Assembly: GCF_000241305.1 (NCBI RefSeq)
Contig: NZ_BAEH01000098.1
Span: forward strand, 1-45,476
Direction: 5' to 3'
Length of the DNA stretch: 45,476 nucleotides
Source of the DNA: Gordonia effusa NBRC 100432
GTDB taxonomy: Bacteria; Actinomycetota; Actinomycetes; Mycobacteriales; Mycobacteriaceae
In this document: in pieces, positions 16,443 through 24,957 of the stretch
Layout: each line of letters opens with the position of its first letter
Position numbering within the stretch: the first letter of the stretch is position 1
The notes under the pieces: model-generated
Told to the model about the DNA's origin: nothing
The model's input: only the letters and a program-made list of their open reading frames with translations
The model's database searches: none
Translations under genes and position numbers: made by a program

Positions 16443-16511
16443 CGCCCCAACGGGGCGTTCCACACTTCTCACCCGGCCCTGCGAGCAGGGTCGGGTGCCA
16501 GTGTGCGTTTT
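16443..16511 (+). terminator. Double-hairpin terminator after DUF3073
   Basis: CGCCCC-AAC-GGGGCG (16443-16457) is followed by a 12-pair stem with one G-U (CACCCGGCCCTG / CAGGGTCGGGTG, 16470-16497), then GCGTTTTG. Confidence 0.75.
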
Positions 16512-16564
16512 GATGGCGTGATCCGGGTGGTTCTCTACGCCCGTGGTTACCCGCGGCGAGCCTC

Positions 16565-16882
16565 TATCCGCTGGTCGAGTGCCCGGCGAGGCGCCAGCCG
16601 AGCCTTATCCGCTGGTCGAGTGCCCGGCGAGGCGCCAGCCGAGCCGGGTGTATCGAGACCACGCACCGACATAACAAACCACAACCGTGGTCGCCGCACG
16701 ACGTCGTCTCACCCAGTCTTGATACACGCGCGTCTCGCTACGCTCGGCGAGCGCACTCGACCACCAGAACTACCGCTGGTCGAGTGCCACCGCTAGTCAG
16801 ACGCCACTACCGCCAGCCGCGCCTTTATCCGCTGGTCGAGTGCCCGGCGAGGCGCCAGCCGAGCCGGGTGTATCGAGACCAC
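16565..16882. repeat. Cluster of dispersed repeats between DUF3073 and purM
   Basis: The 512-base gap 16406-16917 has no supported gene. It holds the unit TATCCGCTGGTCGAGTGCCC, continuing GGCGAGGCGCCAGCCGAGCC, at 16565-16604, 16606-16645 and 16826-16865. The last two continue into GGGTGTATCGAGACCAC. An inverted, diverged copy lies at about 16720-16767 (GATACACGCGCGTCTCGC ... CACTCGACCACCAG), and a partial direct one at 16775-16787. The ends CTGGTCGAG and TATCGAGACCA are partly complementary, so each unit can fold. I recall very similar repeats from Gordonia genomes. Confidence 0.85.
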
Positions 16883-16917
16883 GTTCGGCACAAGCGCAAC
16901 GCAACCGGCCCGCGACG

Positions 16918-18024
16918 TCAGAACCGCGGATGCTCCCCCAGCAGGACGGCCGAACCGGTCTTGGCGCCCTCGGAGGGTTCGCCGGACCGCTTGATGGAAC
17001 CGAGCACCCAGTTGTCGACATGCTTGGCGGTGAGTACGGCCTGTGCCCGGTCGGTGTCCTCCGGTGCCACGATCGCGACCATGCCGACGCCCATGTTGAA
17101 GGTGCGTTCCATCTCCTCGCGCACCACGCGACCACGCTGCGCGATCATCGAGAAGATCGGCGCGGGCGACCAGGTGCCACGGTCCAATTCGGCGACAAGC
17201 CCACGCGGCAGGACGCGACCTAGATTGTCGGCAAGTCCACCGCCGGTGATATGCGCGAAAGTCCGCACGTCTGCCTCGGCGGCCAACGCCAGGCAGTCGC
17301 GAGCATAGATACGAGTCGGCTCGAGCAATTCTTCACCGAGACTGCGACCGAATTCTTCGACATGCCCGCCGATATCCATATGCCCCCAATCCAGGAGCAC
17401 CTTGCGCGCCAGCGAGTAGCCGTTGGAATGCAACCCCGACGACCCCATCGCGATGACCACGTCACCGGGACGCACCCGATCCGCGGACAGCACAGCATCG
17501 GCTTCGACGACGCCGACACCCGTCGCCGAGATGTCGTAATGCCCGTCTTCCATCAGCCCGGGATGTTCGGCGGTCTCGCCGCCAAGCAGCGCACACCCCG
17601 CGTCGACGCAACCGTCGGCGATGCCCTTGACGATGTCGGCGACCACCTCCGGCACGACTTTGCCGATCGCGATGTAATCCTGCAGGAATAGCGGCTCGGC
17701 GCCGCAGACCACCAGGTCGTCGACGACCATGGCGACCAAATCGCGGCCGACGGTGTCGTGTATACCCATCGCCTGCGCCACCGCGAGCTTGGTCCCGACG
17801 CCGTCGCTCGACGCGGCGAGCACCGGTTCACGATAGTCACCCTTCAGCGCGAACAGTCCGGCGAAGCCGCCGAGTCCACCCAAAACCTCTGGTCGCGTCG
17901 CGCGTTTGGCATGTGGCTTGAAAAGTTCAATCGCGCGTTCACCAGCGTCGATGTCGACACCCGCTGCGGCGTACGAGGCTCCAGCCGAAGGTGCGTCGTG
18001 CTGATCGGCATCGCGATCGGACAT
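16918..18024 (-). CDS. purM: Phosphoribosylformylglycinamidine cyclo-ligase (AIR synthetase)
   Basis: Fifth step of purine synthesis: ATP-dependent ring closure of FGAM to aminoimidazole ribotide. It is 368 residues. The N-terminal SYAAAGVDIDAGERAIELFK is followed by the ATP/substrate segment ASSDGVGTKLAVAQAMG. Next come DLVVCGAEPLFLQDYIAIGK, LLGGETAEHPG, and GSSGLHSNGYSLARKV. HITGGGLADNLGRVLP and TFNMGVGM complete the typical order. ATG 18024 has GGGGAG nine bases upstream. It lies 132 bases after purF on the same strand and is probably cotranscribed. Confidence 0.96.
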   Translation of the reverse strand: MSDRDADQHDAPSAGASYAAAGVDIDAGERAIELFKPHAKRATRPEVLGGLGGFAGLFALKGDYREPVLAASSDGVGTKLAVAQAMGIHDTVGRDLVAMVVDDLVVCGAEPLFLQDYIAIGKVVPEVVADIVKGIADGCVDAGCALLGGETAEHPGLMEDGHYDISATGVGVVEADAVLSADRVRPGDVVIAMGSSGLHSNGYSLARKVLLDWGHMDIGGHVEEFGRSLGEELLEPTRIYARDCLALAAEADVRTFAHITGGGLADNLGRVLPRGLVAELDRGTWSPAPIFSMIAQRGRVVREEMERTFNMGVGMVAIVAPEDTDRAQAVLTAKHVDNWVLGSIKRSGEPSEGAKTGSAVLLGEHPRF

Positions 18025-18156
18025 GGTGATGAACTCCCCGAATAGTCGAGTGAAATGAGAGCTGCCGCTCGGCAGGACGGCTTTACGCTACCCGACCGAC
18101 CGCGTCGACCACACATCCACGTCGCGCCGACGTGCCCGTCGTCACGATGCGGGACG

Positions 18157-19725
18157 TCAGGGCCGCATTACCGCGCTGACGTTGTCATTGGCACTCGTGA
18201 GCGGATCGACCGTAGCCGTCTCGCCGAGGTCTTCGGCGGCATTCTTGAGCATCGTCTCCAACACCGCTTTGCCCATCGACGTTTCCTTCGGCAGCGGAAT
18301 CGGGTAGTGGCCGTCGAAACATGCGGCACAGAGTTTCGACGACGGCTGCTCGGTTGCCTTGATCATCTCGTCATTGCTGATGTAACCCAGCGAGTCGGCT
18401 CCGATTGCCTGCCGCACACCGTCGACCATGCCTTCTTCGGATTCCATTCCGTTGGCGATGAGTTCGGCCGGCGAAGCGAAGTCGATGCCGTAGAAGCAGG
18501 GCCAACGCACCGGCGACGAGGCGATGCGCACGTGCACCTCGGCGGCCCCCGCCTCACGCAACATGCGGATCAGCGCTCGCTGCGTATTGCCGCGCACGAT
18601 CGAATCATCAACCACCACAAGGCGTTTGCCGCGGATGACATCTTTGAGCGGATTCAGCTTGAGCCGGATGCCGAGCTGCCGGATGGTCTGCGACGGCTGA
18701 ATGAACGTGCGTCCGACGTAGGCATTCTTCATCAGGCCCTGCCCATAGGGAATGCCGGATTCCTGCGCGTAGCCAACTGCCGCTGGCGTTCCTGACTCCG
18801 GCACCGGGATGACCAGATCCCCCTCGGCGGGATGTTCGCGCGCGAGGCGACGACCGATGTCGACGCGAGTCGCATGGACACTGCGTCCGTTGATCACGCT
18901 GTCCGGACGCGCGAGGTACACATATTCGAAGACACAGCCCTTTGGCGTGGCCTCGGCGAACCGCTTGCTGCGCACACCGTCGGCGTCGATGGCAAGGAGT
19001 TCGCCAGGCTCGATATCGCGGACGAAGGAGGCGCCAACGATGTCGAAGGCCGCGGTTTCCGACGCGACCACCCAGCCGCGGTCGAGGCGACCAAGCGACA
19101 GCGGACGGACGCCGTGCGGGTCACGGGCGGCGTAAAGCGTGTTTTCGTCCATGAACGTGAGGCAAAACGCGCCCTCGACCGTCGGCAACACTTCCATCGC
19201 GGCTTGTTCGATGGTGCGGTCGGCGGCACCGTGCGCAAGCAGCGCGCCAAGAACATCGGAATCCGACGTCGCGCCGGCGGAGCCGGTAAGCCCCAGGTCG
19301 CGGGCTCGGCCGGCGAGTTCGGCGGTGTTGACCAAGTTGCCGTTATGCCCGAGTGCGATACCCGAGCCGGCGGCGGTGGTACGAAAGATCGGCTGCGAAT
19401 TTTCCCAGGTGGTCGACCCGGTGGTCGAGTAGCGGCAGTGCCCAACCGCGACGTGACCGACCATTGCGGCCATTGTCTGCTCGTCGAATACCTGGCTAAC
19501 TAGACCGAGATCTTTAAAGACGATGACCTGCGAGCCGTCGCCGACCGCGATACCCGCGGCTTCCTGACCGCGATGCTGCAGGGCGTAGAGGCCGTAATAG
19601 CTGAGTTTGGCGACATCCTCGCCAGGTGCCCAGACCCCGAAAACACCACATTCCTCGCGGGGTTCATTCTCCGAAACATCGTCGGCCGCAAGGAGATTCG
19701 GGCTGGTGATGGACATATCGGCCAC
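18157..19725 (-). CDS. purF: Amidophosphoribosyltransferase PurF
   Basis: Commits PRPP to purine synthesis by replacing pyrophosphate with an amine from glutamine. It is 522 residues of the Bacillus-type subfamily: a short propeptide ending REE, then the catalytic Cys at CGVFGVWAP. The glutaminase domain includes GHCRYSTTGS and GHNGNLVN. The PRPP-binding run is VVVDDSIVRGNT. Cysteines at KGCVFEY, WPCFYGIDF and KLCAACFDGHYP fit the four ligands of the [4Fe-4S] cluster. The GTG start at 19725 has GGGAG five bases ahead; ATG 19716 is an alternative. Purine end-product control of the enzyme is a family property. Confidence 0.96.
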   Translation of the reverse strand: MADMSITSPNLLAADDVSENEPREECGVFGVWAPGEDVAKLSYYGLYALQHRGQEAAGIAVGDGSQVIVFKDLGLVSQVFDEQTMAAMVGHVAVGHCRYSTTGSTTWENSQPIFRTTAAGSGIALGHNGNLVNTAELAGRARDLGLTGSAGATSDSDVLGALLAHGAADRTIEQAAMEVLPTVEGAFCLTFMDENTLYAARDPHGVRPLSLGRLDRGWVVASETAAFDIVGASFVRDIEPGELLAIDADGVRSKRFAEATPKGCVFEYVYLARPDSVINGRSVHATRVDIGRRLAREHPAEGDLVIPVPESGTPAAVGYAQESGIPYGQGLMKNAYVGRTFIQPSQTIRQLGIRLKLNPLKDVIRGKRLVVVDDSIVRGNTQRALIRMLREAGAAEVHVRIASSPVRWPCFYGIDFASPAELIANGMESEEGMVDGVRQAIGADSLGYISNDEMIKATEQPSSKLCAACFDGHYPIPLPKETSMGKAVLETMLKNAAEDLGETATVDPLTSANDNVSAVMRP

Positions 19726-19827
19726 AAGAACTCCCGGGGGGTTGGGGCTGGAATCAGGAGGCGCATGGCCTACTCTACCGGCCAGTCCGTGACAACTCCG
19801 AATCTCACAACGCGTGTACCGCGCGGT

Positions 19828-20244
19828 TTACTCCCCGCCGCCGGGCGCTGGCACTCGAATCAGTGGTAAGAAGCCACCGACCTCGCTCGCGCGGAAGCCC
19901 GACGACGACACGTCGCCAGCGGCCACCGCCGCATCGAAATCGACGAGTCCGGCTACCAGACGAAGCCAGACCCGCGGCGTCGTTTCCACGACGTTGGGCG
20001 GCGTGCCACGGGTATGTCGCGGCCCGGCAATACACTGCACCGCGACGAAAGGCGGCACGCGGACCTCGACAGATGCCCCCGGGGCCAGTTGCGCGAGGGT
20101 ACGCGCGGACTGCCGGACCGCTGCGGCGATAGTCGGCCGCTGTGGGTCGGGCACATCAGCGTCGACGAGCCAGGGAAGTACATCCAGCACAGCGGCGCGC
20201 ATCTGGGCGGGATCTACCGATTTCGGACGAGTCACGACGTCCAT
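19828..20244 (-). CDS. SCP2-like (sterol carrier family) protein
   Basis: A 138-residue protein resembling actinobacterial proteins annotated as sterol carrier family. The N-terminal helix region (SVDPAQMRAAVLDVLPWLVD) precedes a basic/hydrophobic core with VEVRVPPFVAVQCIAGPRHTRG and PRVWLRLVAGLVDFDAAVAAG. The last is the SCP2-like helix that closes a lipid-binding groove. ATG 20244 is chosen over the in-frame 20292, because the longer form would run into the divergent gene. It lies about 100 bases downstream-facing from purF, where M. tuberculosis has Rv0807. The ligand is unknown. Confidence 0.7.
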   Translation of the reverse strand: MDVVTRPKSVDPAQMRAAVLDVLPWLVDADVPDPQRPTIAAAVRQSARTLAQLAPGASVEVRVPPFVAVQCIAGPRHTRGTPPNVVETTPRVWLRLVAGLVDFDAAVAAGDVSSSGFRASEVGGFLPLIRVPAPGGGE

Positions 20245-20260
20245 GTTGCACGATGGAGCA

Positions 20261-21769
20261 ATGGGCGCCGATGTGTCGAAACGCACATTCACCGGAGCTG
20301 ACCGCGTGCGGTTCCGACGTCAGGTCTCTCGCGGCACCGAAGCAATCGCACGAATGCTGACCGAAGGGCTCTTCACCGATCAGGGGCGCCCACCCGAACC
20401 GCTATTGGGAATGGAAGTCGAACTGAATCTGGTCGATGCGGCGATGCAGCCCGCGCTTGCCAATGCCGCTGTCCTCGACACCATCGCCGACCCCGACTTC
20501 CAGACCGAATTAGCTCAGTTCAATATCGAGATCAACGTCGCGCCGCGGCCGCTGTCCGGCGACGAGATGGTCGGCCTCGAACAGCAGCTTCGAGCCTCAC
20601 TGAACTCAGCCGACGCGCGTGCTGCCGCGAAGGACACTCACCTGGTGATGACCGGCATGCTGCCAACCCTTCGGCCCGAGCACCTTACCCACGACGCGAT
20701 ATCGGCAAACCCGCGTTACGGGATACTCAACGAACAGATCTTCGCCGCCCGCGGCGAAGACATCACCATCGAAATCGCCGGGGTCGAATTGCCGTCGGCG
20801 CACCAACTCGAGCAGTTACACCTGACCTGCGACACGATCGTCCCCGAAGCCGCGTGCACGTCACTTCAATTGCACCTGCGGCTGGCGCCGGAAGACTTTG
20901 CCGCACACTGGAATGCAGCGCAGGCAATCGCCGGAGTGCAGGTGGGTATCGCGGGCAATTCCCCGTTCTTCGCCGGAACGGCTCTGTGGCACGAGAGCCG
21001 CATCCCCGTCTTCGAACAGGCAACCGACACCCGGCCATTGGAGTTGAAGAATCAGGGGGTACGCCCACGAGTCTGGTTCGGCGAGCGCTGGATAACCACC
21101 ATCTTCGATCTATTCGAGGAGAACACCCGGTATTTCCCCGCGTTGCTGCCCGTATGCTCCGACGACGACCCGCTCGACATACTCGACTCCGGTCAGATTC
21201 CGCTCCTCGACGAGCTGCGTTTGCACAATGGAACGGTCTACCGCTGGAATCGCCCCGTCTACGACGTAGTCGACGGTCAGGCACATCTTCGGGTGGAGAA
21301 TCGGGTGCTGCCGGCCGGACCCACGGTCATCGACACAATGGCCAACGCCGCGTTCTACTACGGACTGCTGCGGGGGCTCGTCGACCAGGAGCGTCCAGTG
21401 TGGTCGCAGATGTCCTTCGACGCCGCAGCCGAGAACTTACACGCCGGAGCACGGGAAGGCTTTGCGGCACAACTCTATTGGCCAAAGGTGGGATGGGTAC
21501 GGCCGGACGAGCTCACGTTGCGAAAGCTTCTCCCCATCGCCGATGCGGGTTTGACGGCGTTCGGCGTTTCGCGCAAAGCGCGGTCGAGGTACCTGTCGGT
21601 GATCGAAGGACGTTGCCAGTCGCGGCAGTCGGGTTCGGAATGGCAACGACGCGCGGTTGCCGCGCGCGAGGCCGCTGGCGATGATCGCGACGTCGCTCTC
21701 GCCGGCATGCTCGCCGACTATGTCACCTTGATGCACGAGGGCGAGCCGGCGCATACCTGGCCGCTATAA
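20261..21769 (+). CDS. Glutamate-cysteine ligase family (GCS2-like) enzyme
   Basis: A 502-residue carboxylate-amine ligase of the glutamate-cysteine ligase superfamily. The catalytic core shows LLGMEVELNLVD (Glu residues for Mg-ATP), then LAQFNIEINVAPRPL, CTSLQLHLRL, a GNSPFFAG run and RVENRVLPAGPTVID. These match the order in GCS2-type ligases. No ergothioneine genes are adjacent, and the sequence is longer than EgtA-type enzymes, so the amine acceptor is unknown. ATG 20261 has GGAG only two bases ahead; GTG 20273 is also possible. It diverges from the SCP2-like gene across 16 bases. A repeat-rich gap follows. Confidence 0.7.
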   Translation: MGADVSKRTFTGADRVRFRRQVSRGTEAIARMLTEGLFTDQGRPPEPLLGMEVELNLVDAAMQPALANAAVLDTIADPDFQTELAQFNIEINVAPRPLSGDEMVGLEQQLRASLNSADARAAAKDTHLVMTGMLPTLRPEHLTHDAISANPRYGILNEQIFAARGEDITIEIAGVELPSAHQLEQLHLTCDTIVPEAACTSLQLHLRLAPEDFAAHWNAAQAIAGVQVGIAGNSPFFAGTALWHESRIPVFEQATDTRPLELKNQGVRPRVWFGERWITTIFDLFEENTRYFPALLPVCSDDDPLDILDSGQIPLLDELRLHNGTVYRWNRPVYDVVDGQAHLRVENRVLPAGPTVIDTMANAAFYYGLLRGLVDQERPVWSQMSFDAAAENLHAGAREGFAAQLYWPKVGWVRPDELTLRKLLPIADAGLTAFGVSRKARSRYLSVIEGRCQSRQSGSEWQRRAVAAREAAGDDRDVALAGMLADYVTLMHEGEPAHTWPL

Positions 21770-21797
21770 CAGGCTCAATAGCCTGAAGCAGACCGGC

Positions 21798-22045
21798 CGG
21801 TCGAGCCGATCAGCTGCTCCGTCGGTCGAGCCGATCAGCCATCTCCGCCGGTCGAGCAGGCCAGTCCACATCCGGTCGAGTAGGTCAGTCATCTCCGCCA
21901 GCGAGCAGGCCAGCCCACATCCGGTCGAGCAGGCCGCCCATCTCCGCCGGTCGAGCAGGCCAGCCCACGCCAACCGAATCAGCCACCCCCTCCGCCGGTC
22001 GAGTAGGTCAAACGAGCTTGCGAGTTTGACCGTATCGAGACCACC
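21798..22045. repeat. About nine-unit degenerate tandem repeat with Gordonia-type end
   Basis: CCGGTCGAG plus CAGGCCAGCCCA or similar recurs with a period near 25 bases from 21798 to 22004. GGTCGAG occurs at 21799, 21824, 21850, 21874, 21923, 21949 and 21997, with degenerate units between. The last unit runs into a hairpin GGTCAAAC-N10-GTTTGACC (22006-22031) and GTATCGAGACCACC, the same end as the repeats at 16.6 kb. The 519-base gap 21770-22288 has no supported gene; open frames across it only translate the repeat. Confidence 0.85.
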
Positions 22046-22091
22046 GCCGGCTAACAGACCAACCCAAAGTCCACTCCGCCAACCAAAGCCG

Positions 22092-22163
22092 GAAATTCCC
22101 GTCCCCTTCAGCACAACCAAAGGGCAATATGCCCTCGAAACCCTCTGAGGGGGACGATATTTC
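22092..22163. repeat. Large dyad with AGGGCA-ATA-TGCCCT core
   Basis: CGTCCCCTTCAG (22100-22111) pairs with CTGAGGGGGACG (22145-22156), with outer GAAA/TTTC. The loop holds AGGGCA-ATA-TGCCCT (22121-22135). It lies between convergent gene ends and is probably a bidirectional terminator or a member of a repeat family. Confidence 0.65.
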
Positions 22164-22288
22164 ACGCGACTCTCACTCGTCCGATAACTACGGAGCCTTC
22201 CGACGGATGTAGCTGTCGGACGTGACCACAGCGGTGGGAAGAATCAGAAGGCGAACGAATGCCGGAGTACCACCGACGACCCCCGGTT

Positions 22289-23368
22289 CTAGCCTCCCGA
22301 TACCAGTCCCCGACCACTCACCAACGGAAGATCAAGCGCAGTAACCAATCCCGGCTCCGCCGCCACCACGGCCCCGACCGCATTGACCAGCCGCTGGGCA
22401 GTGACGATCATGCCCGAGACGTTGTGATCCCCATTTTCGCCGTGGTGCGTGAACTCCACCTCCATTGCCGGCTCACCGGTAATGGCGATCCGATAACAAC
22501 CGTCTCCCTTGGCCGGCTTCGGCCAATCGGGTCGCTGGTCGGGATGCGTACGGGTGTAGTGCTCCAACACGATTCGATCGACGCCGCCGACCTGCCCGAC
22601 CACCTCGAAGCGCAAGGCCGCCATCGTGCCAGCCGGAATTTCGACAGATACCGTCGAATAACCCTGTTCCGCCACAACACGTTCCACTCGCTCGACGAGC
22701 GGTTCGTCAAGTGTCACACCAAGACCCGCGGCGAGCTGCCGCACAACACTTCCCCAAGCGAGAGACAGTACTCCGGGATTAAGTAGCATCGGCGTGCTGT
22801 CCATCGGCTGACCGAAGCCGAAAATCTGCTTCATCACAACTGGCTGATAGTAGGTCGAGTAGTCCGCGATCTCCTGACACCGCACCTCATCGATGCGCTG
22901 CGACAGGCTCGTCATCGCAAGCGGCAGAACATCATTGGCAAATCCGGGGTCGATTCCATTGACATGCAGACTCGCGCCGCCCGACTTTCCGGCCGTCACG
23001 ACGCGTTCGACCATCGGATCGGGAATGACGCCCATCGGAAATTGAAGGACCACCGGCCCGCTCGAGACGACGTTGATCCCCGCCTCAAGAAACGACACCA
23101 GGTCGTCGATCGCCTCCATGATCCGATCGTCGGTCATAGCCGTATGGACGATGGCATCCGGCTTTAGCGCGAACAGTGCCTCACGATCATTGGTGGCAGC
23201 GACGCCAAGTTCGCGGCCGAGGTCGGCCAAGTCGCCTGCATCGCGACCGACTTTCGCCGGGTCAGACACCCACACTCCGACCAGCTCCAGGTCCGGATGC
23301 GCATCTATTCCGGCAATCGCGTGGCGCCCAACTGTTCCCGTCGACCATTCGACAATCCGTAGAGTCAT
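22289..23368 (-). CDS. NAD(P)-dependent amine dehydrogenase-like protein (DapB-type N-domain)
   Basis: A 359-residue Rossmann-fold oxidoreductase resembling dihydrodipicolinate reductase and 2,4-diaminopentanoate dehydrogenase. Its group includes the native amine dehydrogenases, which interconvert ketones/aldehydes and amines with NAD(P)H. The N-terminus has the atypical nucleotide loop EWSTGTVGRHAI. DAIVHTAMTDDR and GINVVSSGP follow. The C-terminal half (GIDPGFANDVLPLAMTSL, IFGFGQPMDS, HYTRTHPDQRPDWP) is the substrate domain. It starts at ATG 23368. It stands alone, ending toward the repeat-rich gap. The substrate cannot be told from sequence. Confidence 0.7.
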   Translation of the reverse strand: MTLRIVEWSTGTVGRHAIAGIDAHPDLELVGVWVSDPAKVGRDAGDLADLGRELGVAATNDREALFALKPDAIVHTAMTDDRIMEAIDDLVSFLEAGINVVSSGPVVLQFPMGVIPDPMVERVVTAGKSGGASLHVNGIDPGFANDVLPLAMTSLSQRIDEVRCQEIADYSTYYQPVVMKQIFGFGQPMDSTPMLLNPGVLSLAWGSVVRQLAAGLGVTLDEPLVERVERVVAEQGYSTVSVEIPAGTMAALRFEVVGQVGGVDRIVLEHYTRTHPDQRPDWPKPAKGDGCYRIAITGEPAMEVEFTHHGENGDHNVSGMIVTAQRLVNAVGAVVAAEPGLVTALDLPLVSGRGLVSGG

Positions 23369-23402
23369 ACTCCGACCCTAGTTCACCGAAGTAGAACACG
23401 TT

Positions 23403-24038
23403 TCAGTTTGCTAGGATCCACTGCTTCGTCGGCGGAATAACAGCGAGCACGAGAGTTGCGATCGGGAAGATCAGCACGCAGAACGATCCGACAAATCCGC
23501 CTGCCAAAGTCGGCGTCGCCTCGTCCCCTACGCCGAGTGAATCAACCACAGAGTTAACGATCGCCATGGAGATGAGGTTGAGAACCAGAGTAAGAACCGC
23601 CAGTACCCCGCAGGCAGCGGCGACCAGGGTTCGACCAATGAGACGGTGTCGGAGGATCTGTATTCCCCCAACGGTCAACAACACGCCCACCAGAACGGCC
23701 ATGACTACTTGTCCGACCGCCACGACGGTCATCTTGCCGTCATAGAAGTGGATCATCTCCTCGCTCGCAGCCAGATACACGCCCGTGCCCACGAGCACCA
23801 GCATGTGAACTACGCCGAGAAAGGACAGGACCGCAGCCGTGATAGCCGTGCCGCCCGACGGTCTCGGCTGCGGGTACGGGTACGGATAGCCCGGTTGACC
23901 ATACTGGGCGCCGTAGGCAGAGTAGTCGGGCTGCCCGGCATACTGGGGCTGGCCATACTGAGGTTGACCGTACGGCTGGCCATACTGAGGTTGCTGGCCA
24001 TACTGCGGCTGCTGTTGGCCATAGGGGTCGTAGGTCAT
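23403..24038 (-). CDS. Gln/Tyr/Pro-tailed four-helix membrane protein
   Basis: A 211-residue protein with a low-complexity cytoplasmic tail (about 1-62) made of QPQYGQ-type repeats, then four hydrophobic segments. These run near 65-90, 105-127, 135-160 and 180-203. The tail resembles that of the two CD225 proteins 1-2 kb away, but the membrane part does not look like CD225. It is reminiscent of DUF4064/DUF4190-type small membrane proteins, without a confident match. The start is ATG 24038. No function can be assigned. The shared tail with its neighbours suggests common partners or localisation. Confidence 0.75.
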   Translation of the reverse strand: MTYDPYGQQQPQYGQQPQYGQPYGQPQYGQPQYAGQPDYSAYGAQYGQPGYPYPYPQPRPSGGTAITAAVLSFLGVVHMLVLVGTGVYLAASEEMIHFYDGKMTVVAVGQVVMAVLVGVLLTVGGIQILRHRLIGRTLVAAACGVLAVLTLVLNLISMAIVNSVVDSLGVGDEATPTLAGGFVGSFCVLIFPIATLVLAVIPPTKQWILAN

Positions 24039-24148
24039 GAGTTCTCCGATGTGCGACTTTGGTGTTCCACCCCGAGCGGAATTCGGCGTTTTCCCACCAC
24101 ACAGTACTCGAACCGGACAACTGTCGGGCGATAGCCACCGTTGGTCGC

Positions 24149-24154
24149 TAGCCT
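24149..24154 (+). promoter_or_regulatory. -10 box for leaderless monooxygenase transcript
   Basis: TAGCCT ends 6 bases before ATG 24161 and directly abuts ATG 24155, so 24161 is the more likely start. Confidence 0.5.
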
Positions 24155-24160
24155 ATGCGG

Positions 24161-24466
24161 ATGGTCCTCGAACATGTAGTTCTGCCCGTTCGCCCCGGAA
24201 TGGAACCGGATTTCGAGATCGCATTCCAGGAAGCGAAGGGGATCATTTCCGCTATCCCAGGATTTCTCTCACTACGCCTCTTGCGCGGGATTGAGAATGA
24301 CTCGCATTATTTACTACTGGTCGAGTGGAAGTCGTTGGAAGCGCACACAATTGACTTCCGGCAGTCAGCCGACTACACGCGCTGGAGCAAACTTTTGCAT
24401 CATTTCTACGACCCATTCCCCAACGTCGAACATTTCACCAGCGTTGACCAGGTGCGGGCCGGTTGA
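24161..24466 (+). CDS. Antibiotic biosynthesis monooxygenase (ABM) fold protein
   Basis: A 101-residue ferredoxin-like alpha+beta barrel protein of the ABM/YgiN family, usually a dimer acting as a cofactor-free monooxygenase or haem oxygenase-like enzyme. It begins MVLEHVVLPVRPGMEPDFE, with GFLSLRLLRGIENDSHYLLL and VEWKSLEAHTIDFRQS as the second strand-helix unit. An ATG two codons upstream (24155) is in frame, but the promoter box placement favours 24161. It is on the plus strand, opposite to its neighbours, and its stop is 3 bases from the convergent DUF2752 stop. The substrate is unknown. Confidence 0.85.
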   Translation: MVLEHVVLPVRPGMEPDFEIAFQEAKGIISAIPGFLSLRLLRGIENDSHYLLLVEWKSLEAHTIDFRQSADYTRWSKLLHHFYDPFPNVEHFTSVDQVRAG

Positions 24467-24469
24467 ATC

Positions 24470-24952
24470 TCAAACCCTCAGCGCAGTAAACGGATACACG
24501 GGAATGTTGCGAATGACAAACCAGATTCCAACTACCACCAGCAGGATCATCGCCATCCAGCGATGATGCTGCCAACTTCGCACTCGCCGCCCCCGCCAGA
24601 GCCCTAGGCAGTAGGCCCCAAATGCCCAGAGCAACAACGCGATACACAAGACGCCCACCGCATTGAAATGCACAGCGGCCACAACGTCGCCGTGCATGAG
24701 CGAATAAATAGCCCGAAGCGATCCACATCCTGGGCAGTTGATGCCGAATAACAGTTTGGTCGGACAGATCGGCGACGGTCCCCCCGGCGTCGTGGGATCC
24801 GCAAGCCAGATGCCGACGCAGGCCGTCGAGGCCAATCCGATAACAGTCGCCGGCCCCGCGACCCGGTGGTGACTGATCTTCCCCACGACGCCCAAAACCC
24901 GGTCGGTAACGGGCACCGACCGGGTCTTAGATGAATCAGCTTGAGTCAGCAC
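24470..24952 (-). CDS. DUF2752 membrane protein
   Basis: A 160-residue integral membrane protein. The DUF2752 signature is clear: CPTKLLFGINCPGCGSLRAIYSLMHGD, where the C-P-G-C-G segment and following Arg are the family core, then AVHFNAVGVLCI. About four helices: near 25-45, 100-120, 128-145 and the PGCGSLR helix between. Start GTG 24952 (MLTQADSSK) lies 5 bases after the upstream CD225 stop; the frame is open further upstream, but only as an overlap with CD225. It is the last of a three-gene set with two CD225 paralogues. DUF2752 has no known function; association with CD225 proteins is, to my knowledge, recurrent in actinobacteria. Confidence 0.85.
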   Translation of the reverse strand: MLTQADSSKTRSVPVTDRVLGVVGKISHHRVAGPATVIGLASTACVGIWLADPTTPGGPSPICPTKLLFGINCPGCGSLRAIYSLMHGDVVAAVHFNAVGVLCIALLLWAFGAYCLGLWRGRRVRSWQHHRWMAMILLVVVGIWFVIRNIPVYPFTALRV

Positions 24953-24957
24953 GATTC

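Noticed and set aside
16503..16796. Plus-strand open frames across 16.5-16.9 kb
   Set aside because: They are translations of the dispersed repeats, with no start signal or family similarity.
16565..16882. CRISPR array
   Set aside because: Copies lack regular spacers of 30-40 unique bases, one is inverted, and no cas genes are near.
21798..22045. CRISPR array
   Set aside because: The period of about 25 bases leaves no room for repeat plus spacer, and units are degenerate throughout.
21764..22165. Minus-strand frame rich in LLDRRR motifs
   Set aside because: It only translates the 25-bp tandem repeat; no other support for a gene.
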